From: Rotaria macrura
Lineage: Eukaryota; Rotifera; Eurotatoria; Philodinida; Philodinidae
Assembly: GCA_900239685.1 (NCBI GenBank)
Contig: OENT01000002.1
Span: 310,001-374,000, forward strand
Direction: 5' to 3'
Length of the DNA: 64,000 nucleotides
Shown here: positions 23,401-35,200 of the stretch, in pieces
Numbering within the stretch: position 1 is the stretch's first letter
Layout: each line of letters begins with the position of its first letter
Notes under the pieces: generated by a model
What the model saw: the letters and a program-made list of their open reading frames with translations, nothing else
What the model was told of the DNA's origin: nothing
Databases searched by the model: none
Program-made: the position numbers and the translations under genes

Positions 23401-26400
23401 ACTTCCTTATGCACAGCAAGGATGATTTTAATACAACTCAGTTGGTTATCGTCTATCTTAATCTAGAGAAATTTTCGTCAGCCTAGTTTTTCACACAGAA
23501 TCGAATCAAATAAAAGAAAGGGGGTGTTATAAAAAAATCATGTTATGGCCTATTAGACGGTTGGTCCACTTTCTCATGCATAATCTCTTAATTTTGAAAA
23601 CACAGGACGTGGAAAGTTCTTGAAGTGCTTGATGTTGTAGAGAAGACATTTTCCTATGTAATGAGAGATGAACGAGGCTGGTGTGACTAATGGTTCAAGT
23701 TTTATTTCAATTCTGTGAAAAGCTCCAAAGCCGAGACCGAGGCCCAGAGTCTCGGTCTCGGCTTTCGATACAATTGCAGTAAAAATTGATCCATAAGTCG
23801 CACCAGCCTCGTTCATCTCTTATTTTGTAGGGCAATCTTTGATCTAGAAGAATATATGTTAATAAAAATTGTACCACATTCCTTAGCACGAGAGGAGCTT
23901 CAAGACAAGTTGGTTAAAACCGAGAAATACTCGGTACAACCCTAGCGAAAATATGAAATTCCGTGCCGGGTGAAATTTAAAGTTTTTTCATATGATGCAG
24001 GGAATTTGACTAAGAACGGGGCAGTCGCTCTTCTCCAATAGTTCATGTTAAACACTCGCCAGTATTGACGAGAGTCAAGTGAACGTTCGTTAATGTTTGC
24101 GATAGTCGACTCGAACAATTTAGTAAGAACACGCTCGGATATGATCTGATCACGTAGAAGTAGATCTAACGAAAATTTTAAAGTTATAAACGATGTAAGA
24201 TATGCCCCACTCGAGATCAACAAACGAAAAGGACAAGTAAATAAAAGTAGTTGTTAAAATAAAATAGGGAAATAAAACAAAAGAAGAAAAGGCTAAAGAC
24301 AGCAGCCTACAAGCAATTCGATAATGAGCTTCAAAATGAAAGTGTCAAGTCTGAAAGAAAACTTTCTTTATTATTTTTCCGTGTCTTTCCTCTACCAACA
24401 GGGCCCCAAATGAGATAAGTGAATGATGATATTGTTTCATTATGGAGACTTATTTATTGTTCCATTGATGAGGGATGATTGTGACTGAGTAGATAATTTA
24501 TCAATTCTTCTTGGATTACCTAATTTTGATGCCGCAGAAGTGCTGCTGCTCGTGTTCTAACAAACATATATTAATGTACAAAATATGTGAATACAACATA
24601 TAATAACTGTGAAGATCGGCTAATTTAATGATGAATCAAAGACAATAGGGTGTTCACCTAATCGACGAATGTCTATCTGACTTACGCCAATTGGCCAATG
24701 TCTTGGAGGTGTATTGGCGAACATCCACATCACTTTCGTCGATGGTGATAGTCCGGCTGGTGAAAGTCATATCAGGAAACTTTGGGCTACCCACTAGAAA
24801 CGACCTATTATTTTAACAGGCTGTTAGGAGCTCAACAACTCTCGAGTACAACTTTCATTTAAATTCTTTGTTCTTTCTTGTAAAAATGATTTACTCTTAG
24901 TCACTCTAAAAACACTAAATTTTATTGAAATTCCATAATGGTTACTAGTTTTGAGATAGCTCTGCTGCACTTGAAAACAAATAGATGAAATTTTTATTGG
25001 CGATATATTTAAACAAGCTCTATTTGTAATCAAAGTTTCCAAAAGTTGACTTGAATTACAAAGAAGTCGCAAAGATTTCGATCTCAAAAGATACAACTCT
25101 GTAACCTTTGGTCGTGCTATTCTCAATTATTGAGCTCGAACATTTGTTCGAATGTTAGCTGCAGAACTCTCTCTCTATAATGAATGACTCATAGTTAAAG
25201 TGTGATATTTCAGATCTCATAATAAATAAACTTCTGACTATTACATGTTTTCTAAATCTATTCTCGATAAGAACTATTCATGCCAGTAATTGGTAGTCTA
25301 TGATATGCTGGCTCATTTGCAATATTTTCTAAAGCACGACAGCATTCGTCGGAAATAAATTTTCTTTGAATTTTTCAACGACTTCTTGAATAAACACAAA
25401 AAACACTAGTATTCACACAGAATCTACTTTAACTTGTCAGAAGTGCATAGATTCAAGCAATTCATAGTAAAACAATGCGCCACTCTGCCGAGGAAGAAAA
25501 AAACTTTTGAGATTTATCCATTACATGTATATTTTATATTTCAATTTAACAGGGATTGGCTCTTGCACTTGGTGTACCTGTTTTTGTTGTTGTTACTAAA
25601 ATTGATATGGCACCAGCCAATGTTTTACACGACACTATAAGCATCTTACAAAGAATTCTTCGTTCGCCCGGTGTTCGAAAAATTCCTCTATTAGTGCAAA
25701 ATAATGATGATGTTATAACGTGTGCGACAAACTATACAAGTGAACGTTTATGTCCCATATTTCAAGTCTCAAATGTTACTGGTGAAAATTTAGATTTATT
25801 AAAAAAATTTTTAAATTTACTCATTACACGCATGGAAGCGTGTCTTGATGAGCCGGCTGAATTTCAGATCGATGATCTTTATGCCGTACCTGGTGTTGGA
25901 ACAGTTGTCAGTGGTACGACATTAAAAGGTGTTATTAAACTTGGTGATAGTTTACAATTAGGACCTGATCCACTTGGACAATTTAAAACAGTACTTATAC
26001 GAAGTATGTTATAGGAAATATTTGATTATTGAAACGGCATATTCTTCTTTGTGTGTTAGGTATTCATAGAAAACGAATGCCTGTTGACAAGTGTACAGGT
26101 GGACAAACATCTTCATTTGCATTGAGAAAAGTAAGAAAAAGAAAAACTGTTTGTGTATAAAATAATATCTCAATTCGTTGTTGTGAAGATCAAAAAATCT
26201 GAACTTCGCAAAGGTATGGTTTTACTTTCGCCAGCGATTCCACCTGTTGCTTATTGGGAATTCGACGCTGATCTACTTATATTACATCATCCAACAACGA
26301 TCAGTACTAAATATCAGGCTATGGGTAAAAGATATGTCTTTATAATCTCTTTTTTTTTTGAAAAAACAAAATACAACAACTTCTGTTTTTGTTGTAGTTC

Positions 26401-26807
26401 ATTGTGGCAGTATTCGTCAAACAGCAACAATTATGTCAATGTCTGTTGAACATTTACGTACCGGCGATCGGGCAAATGTTCGTTTTCGTTTTATTAAAGC
26501 ACCTGAATATCTTCGTGTCGGAATGAAACTTGTCTTTCGTGAAGGACGAACAAAAGCTATTGGTAGTATATCACAAGTGTATCCACATATAGTTCCTCAA
26601 GCGTCCAATACTCGAGGGAAAACACGATTACAAACAGCATCAGGACTAACTGCAAATCCAATAACAACTGATCAATCGCAGTCAAGTAAAAGAACTGATG
26701 TTACTGAGGATACAAATCGATTCGGTAGCAAACGTTCGAAACCGACAAAGACAATGATAAATCCTTTAGATGATCAAAATATAACTAAAGATAAAAGTAC
26801 GACTTGA
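20445..26807 (+). CDS. GTPBP1: GTPBP1-like translational GTPase
   Basis: Eleven exons: 20445-20664, 20720-20912, 20992-21145, 21203-21304, 21364-21394, 21462-21526, 21594-21638, 25553-26003, 26060-26130, 26189-26324, 26398-26807. They total 1878 bases and 625 residues (human about 669). The G domain has the P-loop [14 protein letters not shown] (split just after exon 2), [18 protein letters not shown] for G3 and VVTKIDMAP for G4. The HDYRYATMK-type switch region is absent and replaced by [17 protein letters not shown], as expected for GTPBP1/2 rather than EF1A. EF-Tu domains 2 and 3 follow ([25 protein letters not shown]). The last 70 residues are a basic, low-complexity tail. GTPBP1 acts in the cytosol, delivering aminoacyl-tRNA and aiding ribosome rescue and exosome-linked mRNA decay. 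Nine introns are 48-80 bases, but the one after GMTKEHL is 3914 bases and full of repeats. Confidence 0.95.
22488..23599. mobile_element. Inverted-repeat element with arms of about 130 bases
   Basis: The left arm (about 22488-22622) and the right arm (about 23469-23599) are inverted near-copies. Shared blocks in order are ATGCAYGAGAAAGTSGACCA, ACCGTCTAATAGGCCATAAC, ACACCCCCTTTCTTTTATTT (with one change) and GATTCGATTCTG. The arms end inward at CTGACGAAAATTT. About 850 bases of unrelated sequence lie between, including a C-rich run CCCCCCTTCCCCC near 23191. No transposase frame is present. Exact outer edges and target duplication could not be fixed; CAAAATTA occurs near both outer ends. It is a foldback-type or non-autonomous TIR element. 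Confidence 0.8.
23662..23823. repeat. 160-bp near-perfect palindrome with GC-rich centre
   Basis: The arms start AAGAGATGAACGAGGCTGGT (inverted at the right end as ACCAGCCTCGTTCATCTCT) and stay complementary for about 70 bases with scattered differences. They converge on a GC-rich centre built from AAAGCCGAGACCGAG and its inverse around 23728-23765. No coding function: the 80-codon frame on the minus strand is a reading of the palindrome. It sits 60 bases beyond the right end of the larger inverted-repeat element, so it is either a separate insertion or a processed piece of one. No target duplication was found. Confidence 0.75.
24652..24747. repeat. Weak imperfect inverted repeat
   Basis: TCACCTAATCGACGAATGT on the left matches, inverted with small gaps, the ATTGGCGAACATCC...TTCGTCGATGGTGA segment on the right. 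The central part includes CCAATTGGCCAATG. It may be a worn-down miniature element; no target duplication is visible. Confidence 0.35.
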
Positions 26808-26818
26808 TTAATTTCAAT

Positions 26819-26824
26819 AATAAA
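26819..26824 (+). promoter_or_regulatory. Poly(A) signal AATAAA for the GTPBP1-like gene
   Basis: AATAAA lies 12 bases after the TGA of the GTPBP1-like gene, in the expected orientation. The very short 3' UTR implied is normal for compact animal genomes. Confidence 0.6.
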
Positions 26825-29800
26825 GAACGATTATTTTTGATCGTATAATAATCACGATAAATAAAAACTACACTGTGAATTTCTGGTCAATAGACCAGTG
26901 CGTTTGTGTTACGTGTTGTTTTCTTGCATTTGTATATAAATCATCGTCTTGGTATGATGTTTCAAAAGATGTTTTTGTTCTTTCTTTCAACTCTTTATTA
27001 ATGGTGGTTGGTTATGCATGTTTGCATGTTAATGTTTTTTGTTTGATTTCGTTTCCGTCTCATCTCTGTGCCATTGTGACAAAACTTGTCTGATGTGTAT
27101 AAGAATTTTTCGTAGATTCAACAATTACAAAAAAAAACAAAATAATCAAGAGCTTTATTCTTATTCTTATGTCTCTAGAACACGTTATGTGTCAGAGTCA
27201 TAGTTCATTTCAAAATTAAAAAAAACTGCATACATCTTTTTCATGAGGACTCTGGTTTTATTTGTATTTTAAACTGCAAATGTTTTCTGTTTATTTTGTT
27301 TTGCATTAACAAAAACTATCCATGTCCTATTTTGGAAAACAGAGAATCAGTATATTGATTGTGGAAGTATAAAAATAATGAATGTGTTCGCTTTGTTTTT
27401 TTTCTAGATAGTTCATATTTCATTCAAATTCATGAATGTAAATGTGATGGTTACTAATAAATTTTCTGTTTTCGAGTGCAACTGTTTCATATTTAAATCT
27501 TCAAAATGCTTGTTTCAGGTATCGTTAAGTGTTGTCATCTTTATTGATGTTGTTGTATGGCCCACTGCGGTAATTTTATATTGAAAAATATTAACTATCA
27601 TGCATCTTCTACGTTTATTGAATGTCACTTAATTTACCAATGAATCAGTGATGAATTAAAAACTTCGTATCGAGTTTTTTTAATAAGTACAAACCAATAA
27701 CTTTGGTAGACAAGATTATGCATTTTTTTATAAACTATTTTTGTCGAAGTACATCAGTTTGAAGACGAAGAATTTTTTATTTCGAGTTACTATCATACCT
27801 GCACGTCTATAGCATTCATCTAGCTGAATATTACGAACAATTCAGCTGAAAAATTAATATCTACTAAGTTAAATCGGATTATTAAATATTCTTTTTCATA
27901 GTAATTACAATAGGTAGTAGGGATGCACCAATTCCAATTTTTGGCTTGGAATTCGTTTCTGTAAACCAATGATTTTACACGCTTTTCAACAAATTATGAG
28001 TCAGTTACCAATTTGTTCCAGAGCAATTCTAAGAATTGGAATCGGTGCATCCCTAATAGGTAGAAGTTTTCAGTAGATTTTTAGCATTTAATTGACTCTC
28101 GTTTGAAAAAAATTGAATGATGTATTCGCGTGATAGAATTGATTTCTTCTTAACTGATTTCCGCCAATAAGTGACGCTTCCTTTTCCGCAATTTCTATGC
28201 AATCGATAGTTTTCGAGTATTCCACTCACCTTGACAGTATACAGAAGCAGAAAAAAAAACTGTTATAACAAAGAACATATCAATAAAAATCTCTATCTTA
28301 TCTACTATTCAAATTTAATTTGACATTAAACAGTCTATCGAATGATGGACTAGATCATGTATCAAAGTTGATAGAATACAAGTTTATGTTCTAACTAATA
28401 TTATTTTAAATCATTACATGTATACCATAGTCATAGTGTTTACAAGAATTTCCAGGCACTCATCATACTTTTGCCATTGGGTAACGTTCTATTGCCAACA
28501 GATTAAAATATATTTGATTAGCTGATATCTATATGTGATCGGAATAGATATAAAAATATTCCTGGCAAGTTGTTATTGAGTATAATTAGAACTCGATCAA
28601 ATTCTATATTTGTTTTCTTTAAGCGTACAAGTGAATCCAACGAATCTAAGTTAATTGTTTTTATTTGACATGAATCGAACATTTTCGATGAAGAAAACTA
28701 CTCAAAATGAATCACCAAGTAACAGTCATGAAAGTTTGTTGAAACATTCATAGGTACGAACTAAATCAAGTGTTTCTACATAGATACTTCAATTTTACTA
28801 AATCACATCATGAGATGTAAGATAATAAACGAAAGAACTTTGCTCAAGTAGTAGATTTTATAGTTGCAGTTTTGTCAACTAGACTGTTTTTCTCTTGAAA
28901 AATTTTCTAGTAAGATTGTTCCTCAAGTTGTATCTACACTAAAGCATTCTTATTGAATGAACTTGCTATGATCAATACGATGTTCTTATCAACAGAATAG
29001 TCAGTTCTAAATCTTTTTTTAATTTGTATAATAAATGAAAAAAAGACTCTCTTTTCATTCTAAAGAGAAAAACGAAAGAGTTGTATTGTTTTGATTGTAT
29101 ATTATTTCTCTGTTCGTCTATCTACATATATTCTGAATACATAAACTTGAACGGGACAAATCTTTATAAGCGATTCTATCAATATTCGATGACACATAAA
29201 TATATGATCTTGTTGGAACATAGTTCGTTTTTTTGTTTATGGACAAATGTCGACTGAGGATTGAAGTGTTTATAGAATATATTAATAATTCAAAAACCAT
29301 TTTTTTTTCATTCAAAATAATAAAATTAATAATGTTGACAAATGCAACATTTTCTCTGACATAAGCACTTGAAACATTATAGCATATGTATATAAATGTA
29401 CATATATACACATAAAGTTTCTTCTGTTTATCTTTTTGGCTGATTCTTAAATACCTGAGATTAATATAAAAATAGAAGCATTGTAATTCACATCTATTGA
29501 ATCGAACATGATAATCAGTAAGAATATGTTGAATATGTTATTCAGAATAATCTTATCAGAAAATTATTTCTTTTTTACAGTCAACTATGTGATTGAATGG
29601 GTGAATATTGTATTTTCTTCTGTCTGGATGATGAGAAAAATTAGACAACATTAGTTCAACAAATTATGCGAAATGTTTAAAGGAACTGAATTGTGCTGTG
29701 TTTTCTTTTTCTTCTGAGGAATCACCCGTTGGCTACTAACATCCATATGATTAAGTCCTTGGATATTTATTTAGTTGAATGAATTTTCGAAAAGAATTAT

Positions 29801-29874
29801 CTAAAATAAGAAATTTGAATCGAATTGACTTTTCTTTGGTTAGTCTTTTGTTTTCGGAAATCTACCACTGAAGT
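26825..29874. other. Gene-free region containing a hAT MITE
   Basis: No exon is supported. The frames at 26875-27093 and 29118-29411 are T-rich hydrophobic readings with no family match. The only clear feature is the miniature transposon at 27918-28055. Confidence 0.5.
27918..28055. mobile_element. 138-bp hAT-type MITE with 8-bp target duplication
   Basis: The element starts TAGGGATGCACCAATTCCAA and ends with the inverse, TTGGAATCGGTGCATCCCTA. It is flanked on both sides by the identical 8-mer ATAGGTAG (27910-27917 and 28056-28063). An 8-bp duplication together with TAGGGATGCAC-type ends is the pattern of hAT transposons. Inner sequence also has inverted TTGGAATT / AAGAATTGGA segments. No coding capacity. 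The perfect duplication suggests a fairly recent insertion. Confidence 0.93.
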
Positions 29875-30689
29875 TTAATCGAAACCGTTCATCACTGTCG
29901 ATGGTCGTAACGTTGGGAGAGGTTCATAAATATTTCTAGGTACATAGTATGGTTCATAGGCTGGTGTTGCTGCTTTTTTTTGTTGTACTTTTTGGACTTG
30001 AGATAAATGCGGAGGCCATTGAAATGCATTACGTTGTTCACTCGTACCAGACGATCGTTGCCCGCCATTTAATCTATCACTGTCGAGAATAAGTTGATTA
30101 AAGTATGGACTAGTCGCCATGAACTCTCGTTTTTTCTGTGTATCCGATAATGTGTTAGGTTGATTGGGAAGATGTGGTGGCATGAGTGCTCGAGGAGGAA
30201 TAAATGAAGGATAGTTTGCAAATCGATCTTGATATTCAGTGTCTTTTAGGATAGATTGATTTGATCCTAAGCGCGACGAAGTCTTAGAAGTGATTGGCTT
30301 TGGAACATAATCAAATACATGACTTGGTCTTGCATGAAAAACATATGGACGTTTCGGACGATAATTTTCATAGCACAGCCGGTATTCAGATGAAATCGAC
30401 TGTGAATTAGGATCGACATCGAGATTAATTAACGAACGACTTCCTAGTCTTCGTGTAGCGCCAACTTTTGTTAGAGATACATGTGGAATGTAATCTCCTC
30501 GACGTGGCGACATGAAGCGCTCACGGTATTCGGTTGCTGAATCTTAGTGATGACAAAAACAAAAAAGAGAAATTTTCTTTTGTTTTTAAGCAGATCATTC
30601 ATTACACAATGATCGATGGCAAAGTAAAACTCTAGCAGAAAAAGTTTCTTACATGTATGCTCATCGTTTGTAGAATCTGAAGGGTCCAT
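29875..30689 (-). CDS. MDM1-like protein with [ST]EY-x-x-x-F repeats
   Basis: Two exons on the minus strand (30689-30653 and 30542-29875) give 705 bases, 234 residues. The protein is basic, Pro/Ser/Tyr-rich and has no predicted membrane segment. It carries three or four copies of a short motif: ATEYRERFMSP (about residue 14), SSEYRLCYENY (about 60), DTEYQDRFANY (about 110) and the diverged SEQRNAFQW (about 180). MDM1, a centriole and microtubule-binding protein that limits centriole duplication, has repeats of the same [ST]EYxxxF type; SAXO-type axonemal proteins are the alternative. The first exon is only 37 bases and its junction restores TEYRERF in frame, which supports the model. At 234 residues it is much shorter than vertebrate MDM1 (about 700), so orthology is uncertain. 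The microtubule link is inferred from the motif alone. Confidence 0.6.
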
Positions 30690-30996
30690 GTCGAATCGTG
30701 TTATTGTAATTTCCTTGGTCGTTTTCCTGATTTTCTCTTTCTCAAGTTTGACTTCGTCGCGCGTTATTCAGTGTCTTCGTTTAACTAAACGTCAGTTCTG
30801 TTTTTTTTTATTGCATCTTATTACAGTTGAAAAACAAACAGAAAAAACGCAGCAATAAAATGAGAAATAAAGAAAAGTGTAATTGAAGTAAGAAAAAAGA
30901 GAACACGACGCGAGACATTTATAAGCTTGTACGAGTAGTTTGAATATAATGTTTATTCATTGTTTGACAAACAATCTATGAATCGATCGTTGCTAT
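30690..30996. other. Short spacer between MDM1-like start and NPC2-like stop
   Basis: The spacer must contain the promoter of the MDM1-like gene and the 3' UTR of the NPC2-like gene, both on the minus strand. The only site I recognise is the NPC2 poly(A) signal at 30952-30957. Confidence 0.5.
30952..30957 (-). promoter_or_regulatory. Poly(A) signal AATAAA for the NPC2-like gene
   Basis: AATAAA on the minus strand lies 40 bases past the stop of the NPC2-like gene (GTTTATTC on the plus strand). Confidence 0.55.
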
Positions 30997-31706
30997 TCAT
31001 TGTTTTGAAACTTTTTCAGTAATCATGACGGGTAGTGAGATACAAACAAGCTCACGGCCTTTACCATCGATTAAATAGTAGCGCATTTGATTAACTTTTA
31101 CCTATAAAACCAAGCACACACATGTATACAGAATAAATTTAGAAATCATAGACATAAAAATGAAAACACTGATTATATACGTACCGATGGATATGTTGGG
31201 CTAACATACATGCTGTTATGGTATGTGTATTCAACACCATTCTTAATTGGACAACCGAGTTGTTGACAAACATCCGAATTAGGTAAAGCAAAATCATGAT
31301 CGATCGTGCCAATTGTTGCTACTACCTTAGCGCGAACTTTATGGGCTCTCTTTTCTTAAAACGTAAAATAGAAGTTGTTGTACATGTGTTTGTGAGATTT
31401 GAATTTCTTACTTAAATTAAATGTAAATTCTAAACGAGCATCGCTACCCTTATAAAATGTACAATATTCATTTGTACAAGGAGCATTTACAGAAACCTTG
31501 ACAATATCACCTGAACTTGGTGCTAAAATTATCCGAAGCCAAAAACAAAATATCGTAATAAATATTTAACGAAGAATATAGATAGATTGATAGATAAATA
31601 TTAAAAGCTTACGTGAACATTGCTTGAATGGTGCACGTAATGAAGCACCAAAAGTATTGAAAATAAGTGCACAAAACACGATAATGGTGAAATGACTAAT
31701 GGCCAT
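30997..31706 (-). CDS. NPC2: NPC2-like ML-domain sterol-binding protein
   Basis: Four exons on the minus strand (31706-31613, 31522-31412, 31354-31185, 31101-30997) total 480 bases, 159 residues; NPC2 proteins are about 150. A signal peptide (residues 1-25, core FTIIVFCALIFNTFGA) is followed by the mature chain with six cysteines in the NPC2 order: QCS, APCTNEYC, VCQQLGC and LVCIS. The middle has the family pattern CPIKNGVEYTYHNS and VSPTYPSVKV, where YPS and the flanking aromatic residues match the human sterol-pocket region. NPC2 is a soluble lysosomal or secreted protein that passes cholesterol to NPC1. Animals often have several NPC2 paralogues used in sterol uptake or lipid sensing, so the exact ligand is not certain. 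Introns are 57-90 bases. It lies head-to-head with SPAG1, 544 bases apart. Confidence 0.92.
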
Positions 31707-32250
31707 TTTTCCTCAACAGATGCAGCTAAAGTGTATTCGTAGATGCGTTGTAGTGACGGCTAACTCGACTGACTAAAATATAATCGATTGCGCTTAGTAT
31801 TTATTTATTCTATCCACACACATACACGTACAGACCCTTAACTCCATCTTATCTCTTCCGACAATCGTACCACTCGATAACATTTCTTCTTCTTCTTTTT
31901 TTTTCTTTTCTCTGTAATATATAAGTATGTTGGTACATTTCAAATCAACAAATAATACAGTACGACCCGCAAAATAGATATAGAGAACAAACGAGATAAG
32001 AATTACAAACGTATCTATTCTCTTGGATTTGTGTACATGGGATAATAAACACTTGAAGGAAAAAAAATTGAAAGACCTTTGATTATTCATTCATTTATTT
32101 ACTTAAGTATTGTTGTACACAGATAGGAAAACAGAGTGTTCATGATTGTTGTGGAAGGGCAAGACGAAAGAAAAAAACAATACGCAAAACGTGTTACAAG
32201 AAAACATAACGAAAAAAAGATTAATTTATTTTATCCGAATATGTTTCTAG
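31707..32250. promoter_or_regulatory. Divergent intergenic region NPC2-like / SPAG1
   Basis: The 544 bases separate two genes transcribed in opposite directions, so both promoters (possibly shared) should lie here. Visible features are a CTTCTTCTTC/T-rich run near 31885-31910 and a splice acceptor TATGTTTCTAG ending directly before the SPAG1 ATG. The reading frame at 31794-32090 minus is not recognisable. Confidence 0.4.
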
Positions 32251-35200
32251 ATGGATGCTACAACAGCCGCTTTAGCAGGCCATTCAACAAAATATAATAT
32301 TCCATTGAGTCACTTTGAACATAAATATATACAGAACTGTACGGATGCCAAAGAACTTGAACGTATCTACAAAGAATTAATGTAAAATTCGAAACAAATT
32401 TGAATATTGTTTGTTTTTCTCGTCATTGAAGGTGTCTTTTTTTTTCTAAAATAATTGTAGAGGTGGTGAAGTAGGTTCATTTCCAGCTCTAGAAAGCTTA
32501 ACACTTGATCGTATTCGAATCATAAAACCGAACAGGTAGAATATTGTGTCTTTTCATTCGAAATGAATTCGAGAGAATACATGCATTTCTATTCTTATTT
32601 TTCAGTCAAACTCTTCGAAAAGATAAATCCCCACTTGATAGATCAGCTTTACCAGATGACGAGCGTCAAGAATTTGATGATTTTCTTAATCAAATGAAAC
32701 AAGCCAATAGAACAAAGTCTTTGATTGCTGAAGAACATCAAAATAATGGCTCTGATTCAATCCCAATACGTTCCAAGTCTATAATTGTGAGTAATAAATA
32801 GGATTTTTATTAATTTACAATATATACATATATATGCACCGTCACTTTGTTTTTCTTTTACCAAGAGTAAATCAATTGCTCCAACAACATCAGCACCTGT
32901 GATAAACAGTAATGGTAAACAAAAACGAATAGTACCACGAAGTTATGATGAATGGGGAAAGTGAGTGCATGTCAATGTTTCATTATGAATTTGTATTTCA
33001 AGTCTTATTGTAGACTGGACAAGCAACTTTCTAAAGACATGAATAGTGATCATGAAAGTAATGAAGAAGAAGAAGATGATGATGATGATAATGAATGCAA
33101 CAAAGGAAAAAATGAGAAAGCAACAGGTTTGTTACTAGCAATGTACATATATACAGATGATTGTCTTCATCGGTTTATTTCTGTCTTTTTTCACGATTAG
33201 TAAGTCAATCTCATTCTTCAAATCCTATACATGAGAAAAGTCAACGTCTTCAAATGGCTGAACAACATCGTTTGAATGGAAACACTGCATTTAAATCTAA
33301 TAATTATCAACAATCGATTGAATTATATACAAAAAGTATTATGCTCGATAGTACGAATCCGATGGCTTACATGAATCGAGCAATAGCATGTTAGTCATCG
33401 AAATCTATTGTATATGAATCGTATATTCAATATGTATGACTTTCTAGTTTATAAATTGAATGATTACGATACATCGATTAACGATTGTTCTCATGTACTA
33501 TCAACTGATCCACATCATATCAAAGGTTAGTTTATCGAATAATTATTGTTTCTTTTAAATGCGATATTTTTTTTTGTTTGTTTTGATAGCATTGTTTCGT
33601 CGAGCATCATGTTTCATAGCCAAACAACAATATGATAAAGCTAAATATGATCTTGATGTTCTTCTTACTGTTGATGAAGAAAATGATGATGCAAAGGCAA
33701 GGGTTTAGTTTCTATGATAGATAAAGAATTTTTCAAAAAACTAGATGAAAAGTTTTCGAATTCTATAGATTTCAGATTTTCTGAACAGAAAATTGGAATA
33801 GTCTGTGCGCATACATGAGTACTATGCGTGTTATATTGCATTCATTTATAAATATTTGTAGAGTAGCAAGCGCATTGACAATTTTTAGGTAAACTATTTG
33901 TTAAATACCAATTAGTTCGTTTGAAAATACTTGTGATGAATCAAACACTATGTTTGATGATTTTATATGTGTGGGACCAAATAAATAGTTGAACTAAAAT
34001 TGATTGACTAGAATCTAAGGAAGATTAAAATCATCTTTGAAGTCACTAAATAAATATTCATACATCTATATATTTACATTGCAATATCTTTCACGTAGTT
34101 CCTTCCATTTTTGTTTCTTATTGAATCCCATTATGTATGAATTCAGTTTTAATAAAAGCTAACAATTTATTTAATTCTCACATATTGTATAGTACTCATG
34201 TGACAAAGTTATTGACTTCGATTAGTGGTAAATACATAACAAAAATGAACTATGAATTTCATCAATCGTATCGAATACATAATTGAATGATATTCTTGTA
34301 TAATCGAAGTTTTTTAACACAAGTTAAAAAACATTTTTTTAAATCATAATCTCAATAATCATGAAAGTTCTGGTACAAATCATGAAGTTTTTTTTCTTCT
34401 AATGTGAGAAAACTTAATACACGTTTGCTATCGGAACTTTTTTATGCATGTCTTAATGAAATAAAATCTATTCATCTTTAGAATTTATTAAAAACAATAC
34501 CAACTGTTCAAACGACAAAAGGAGTTCGCATACCTATCACTGAAGTTGACGGAGATGACGAAGAACCTAACACTCAATCATCAGTTGTAAGTTATTTAAA
34601 TAGTCATATTTAAGTCTAGTTAATGAAAGATTATTCTAGCCGGCACAAGTCAAAATTCCGATTTTGGAAGTGGACGACGAGGATGAGGAAGAACAAGTAC
34701 AAGAACAACATGAATTTACCAGCGACTCGATTTATTCAATGAATATTGATATTCCTCAAACGTAATTGAACAAATTTTGTCTTCGTATTAAAAATATTCA
34801 AATTTGGATTCTATTCTATTTTATTTTTTGAAGATCTAATATTCATGCACGCCCGTGTATAGATTCTCAAGACTCATCTCCGGCTATGTTTGATAATAAT
34901 TTTCAACATTGTGATGATATCAATCAATTTCAACAGAACGTTCGTTCTCAGTTAGCATCTCTGGATGCTGAACCTCTCGATGACAACGATGATGATGAAA
35001 TGCCACTTGGTGATGAAGCTAATACAGGCTTTTCAGGAAATATGAGCGATGATGAGGATGTTCATGCGTCACACAGTTTAAATGTTTCACCAACAATGGA
35101 GGACGACGACGACGTACCCGCATTAATCGATCAAAAACCATTACAAACACCACCTTTAACACCACCAACACAACAAAACACAAGAATTAGTACAGCCCAT

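Larger units (their letters stand above)
21639..25552. other. 3.9-kb repeat-filled intron of the GTPBP1-like gene
   Basis: The donor is CTG|GTAAGATA and the acceptor TTTAACAG|GGATTG. It is at least fifty times longer than the other introns of this gene. It holds a long-armed inverted-repeat element (22488-23599), a 160-bp palindrome (23662-23823) and a weaker inverted repeat (24652-24747). A 130-codon frame at 22014-22406 has no recognisable domain. Confidence 0.85.

Noticed and set aside
23574-23889. Small minus-strand genes at the palindrome
   Set aside because: The frames are readings through the inverted arms; their two ends mirror each other.
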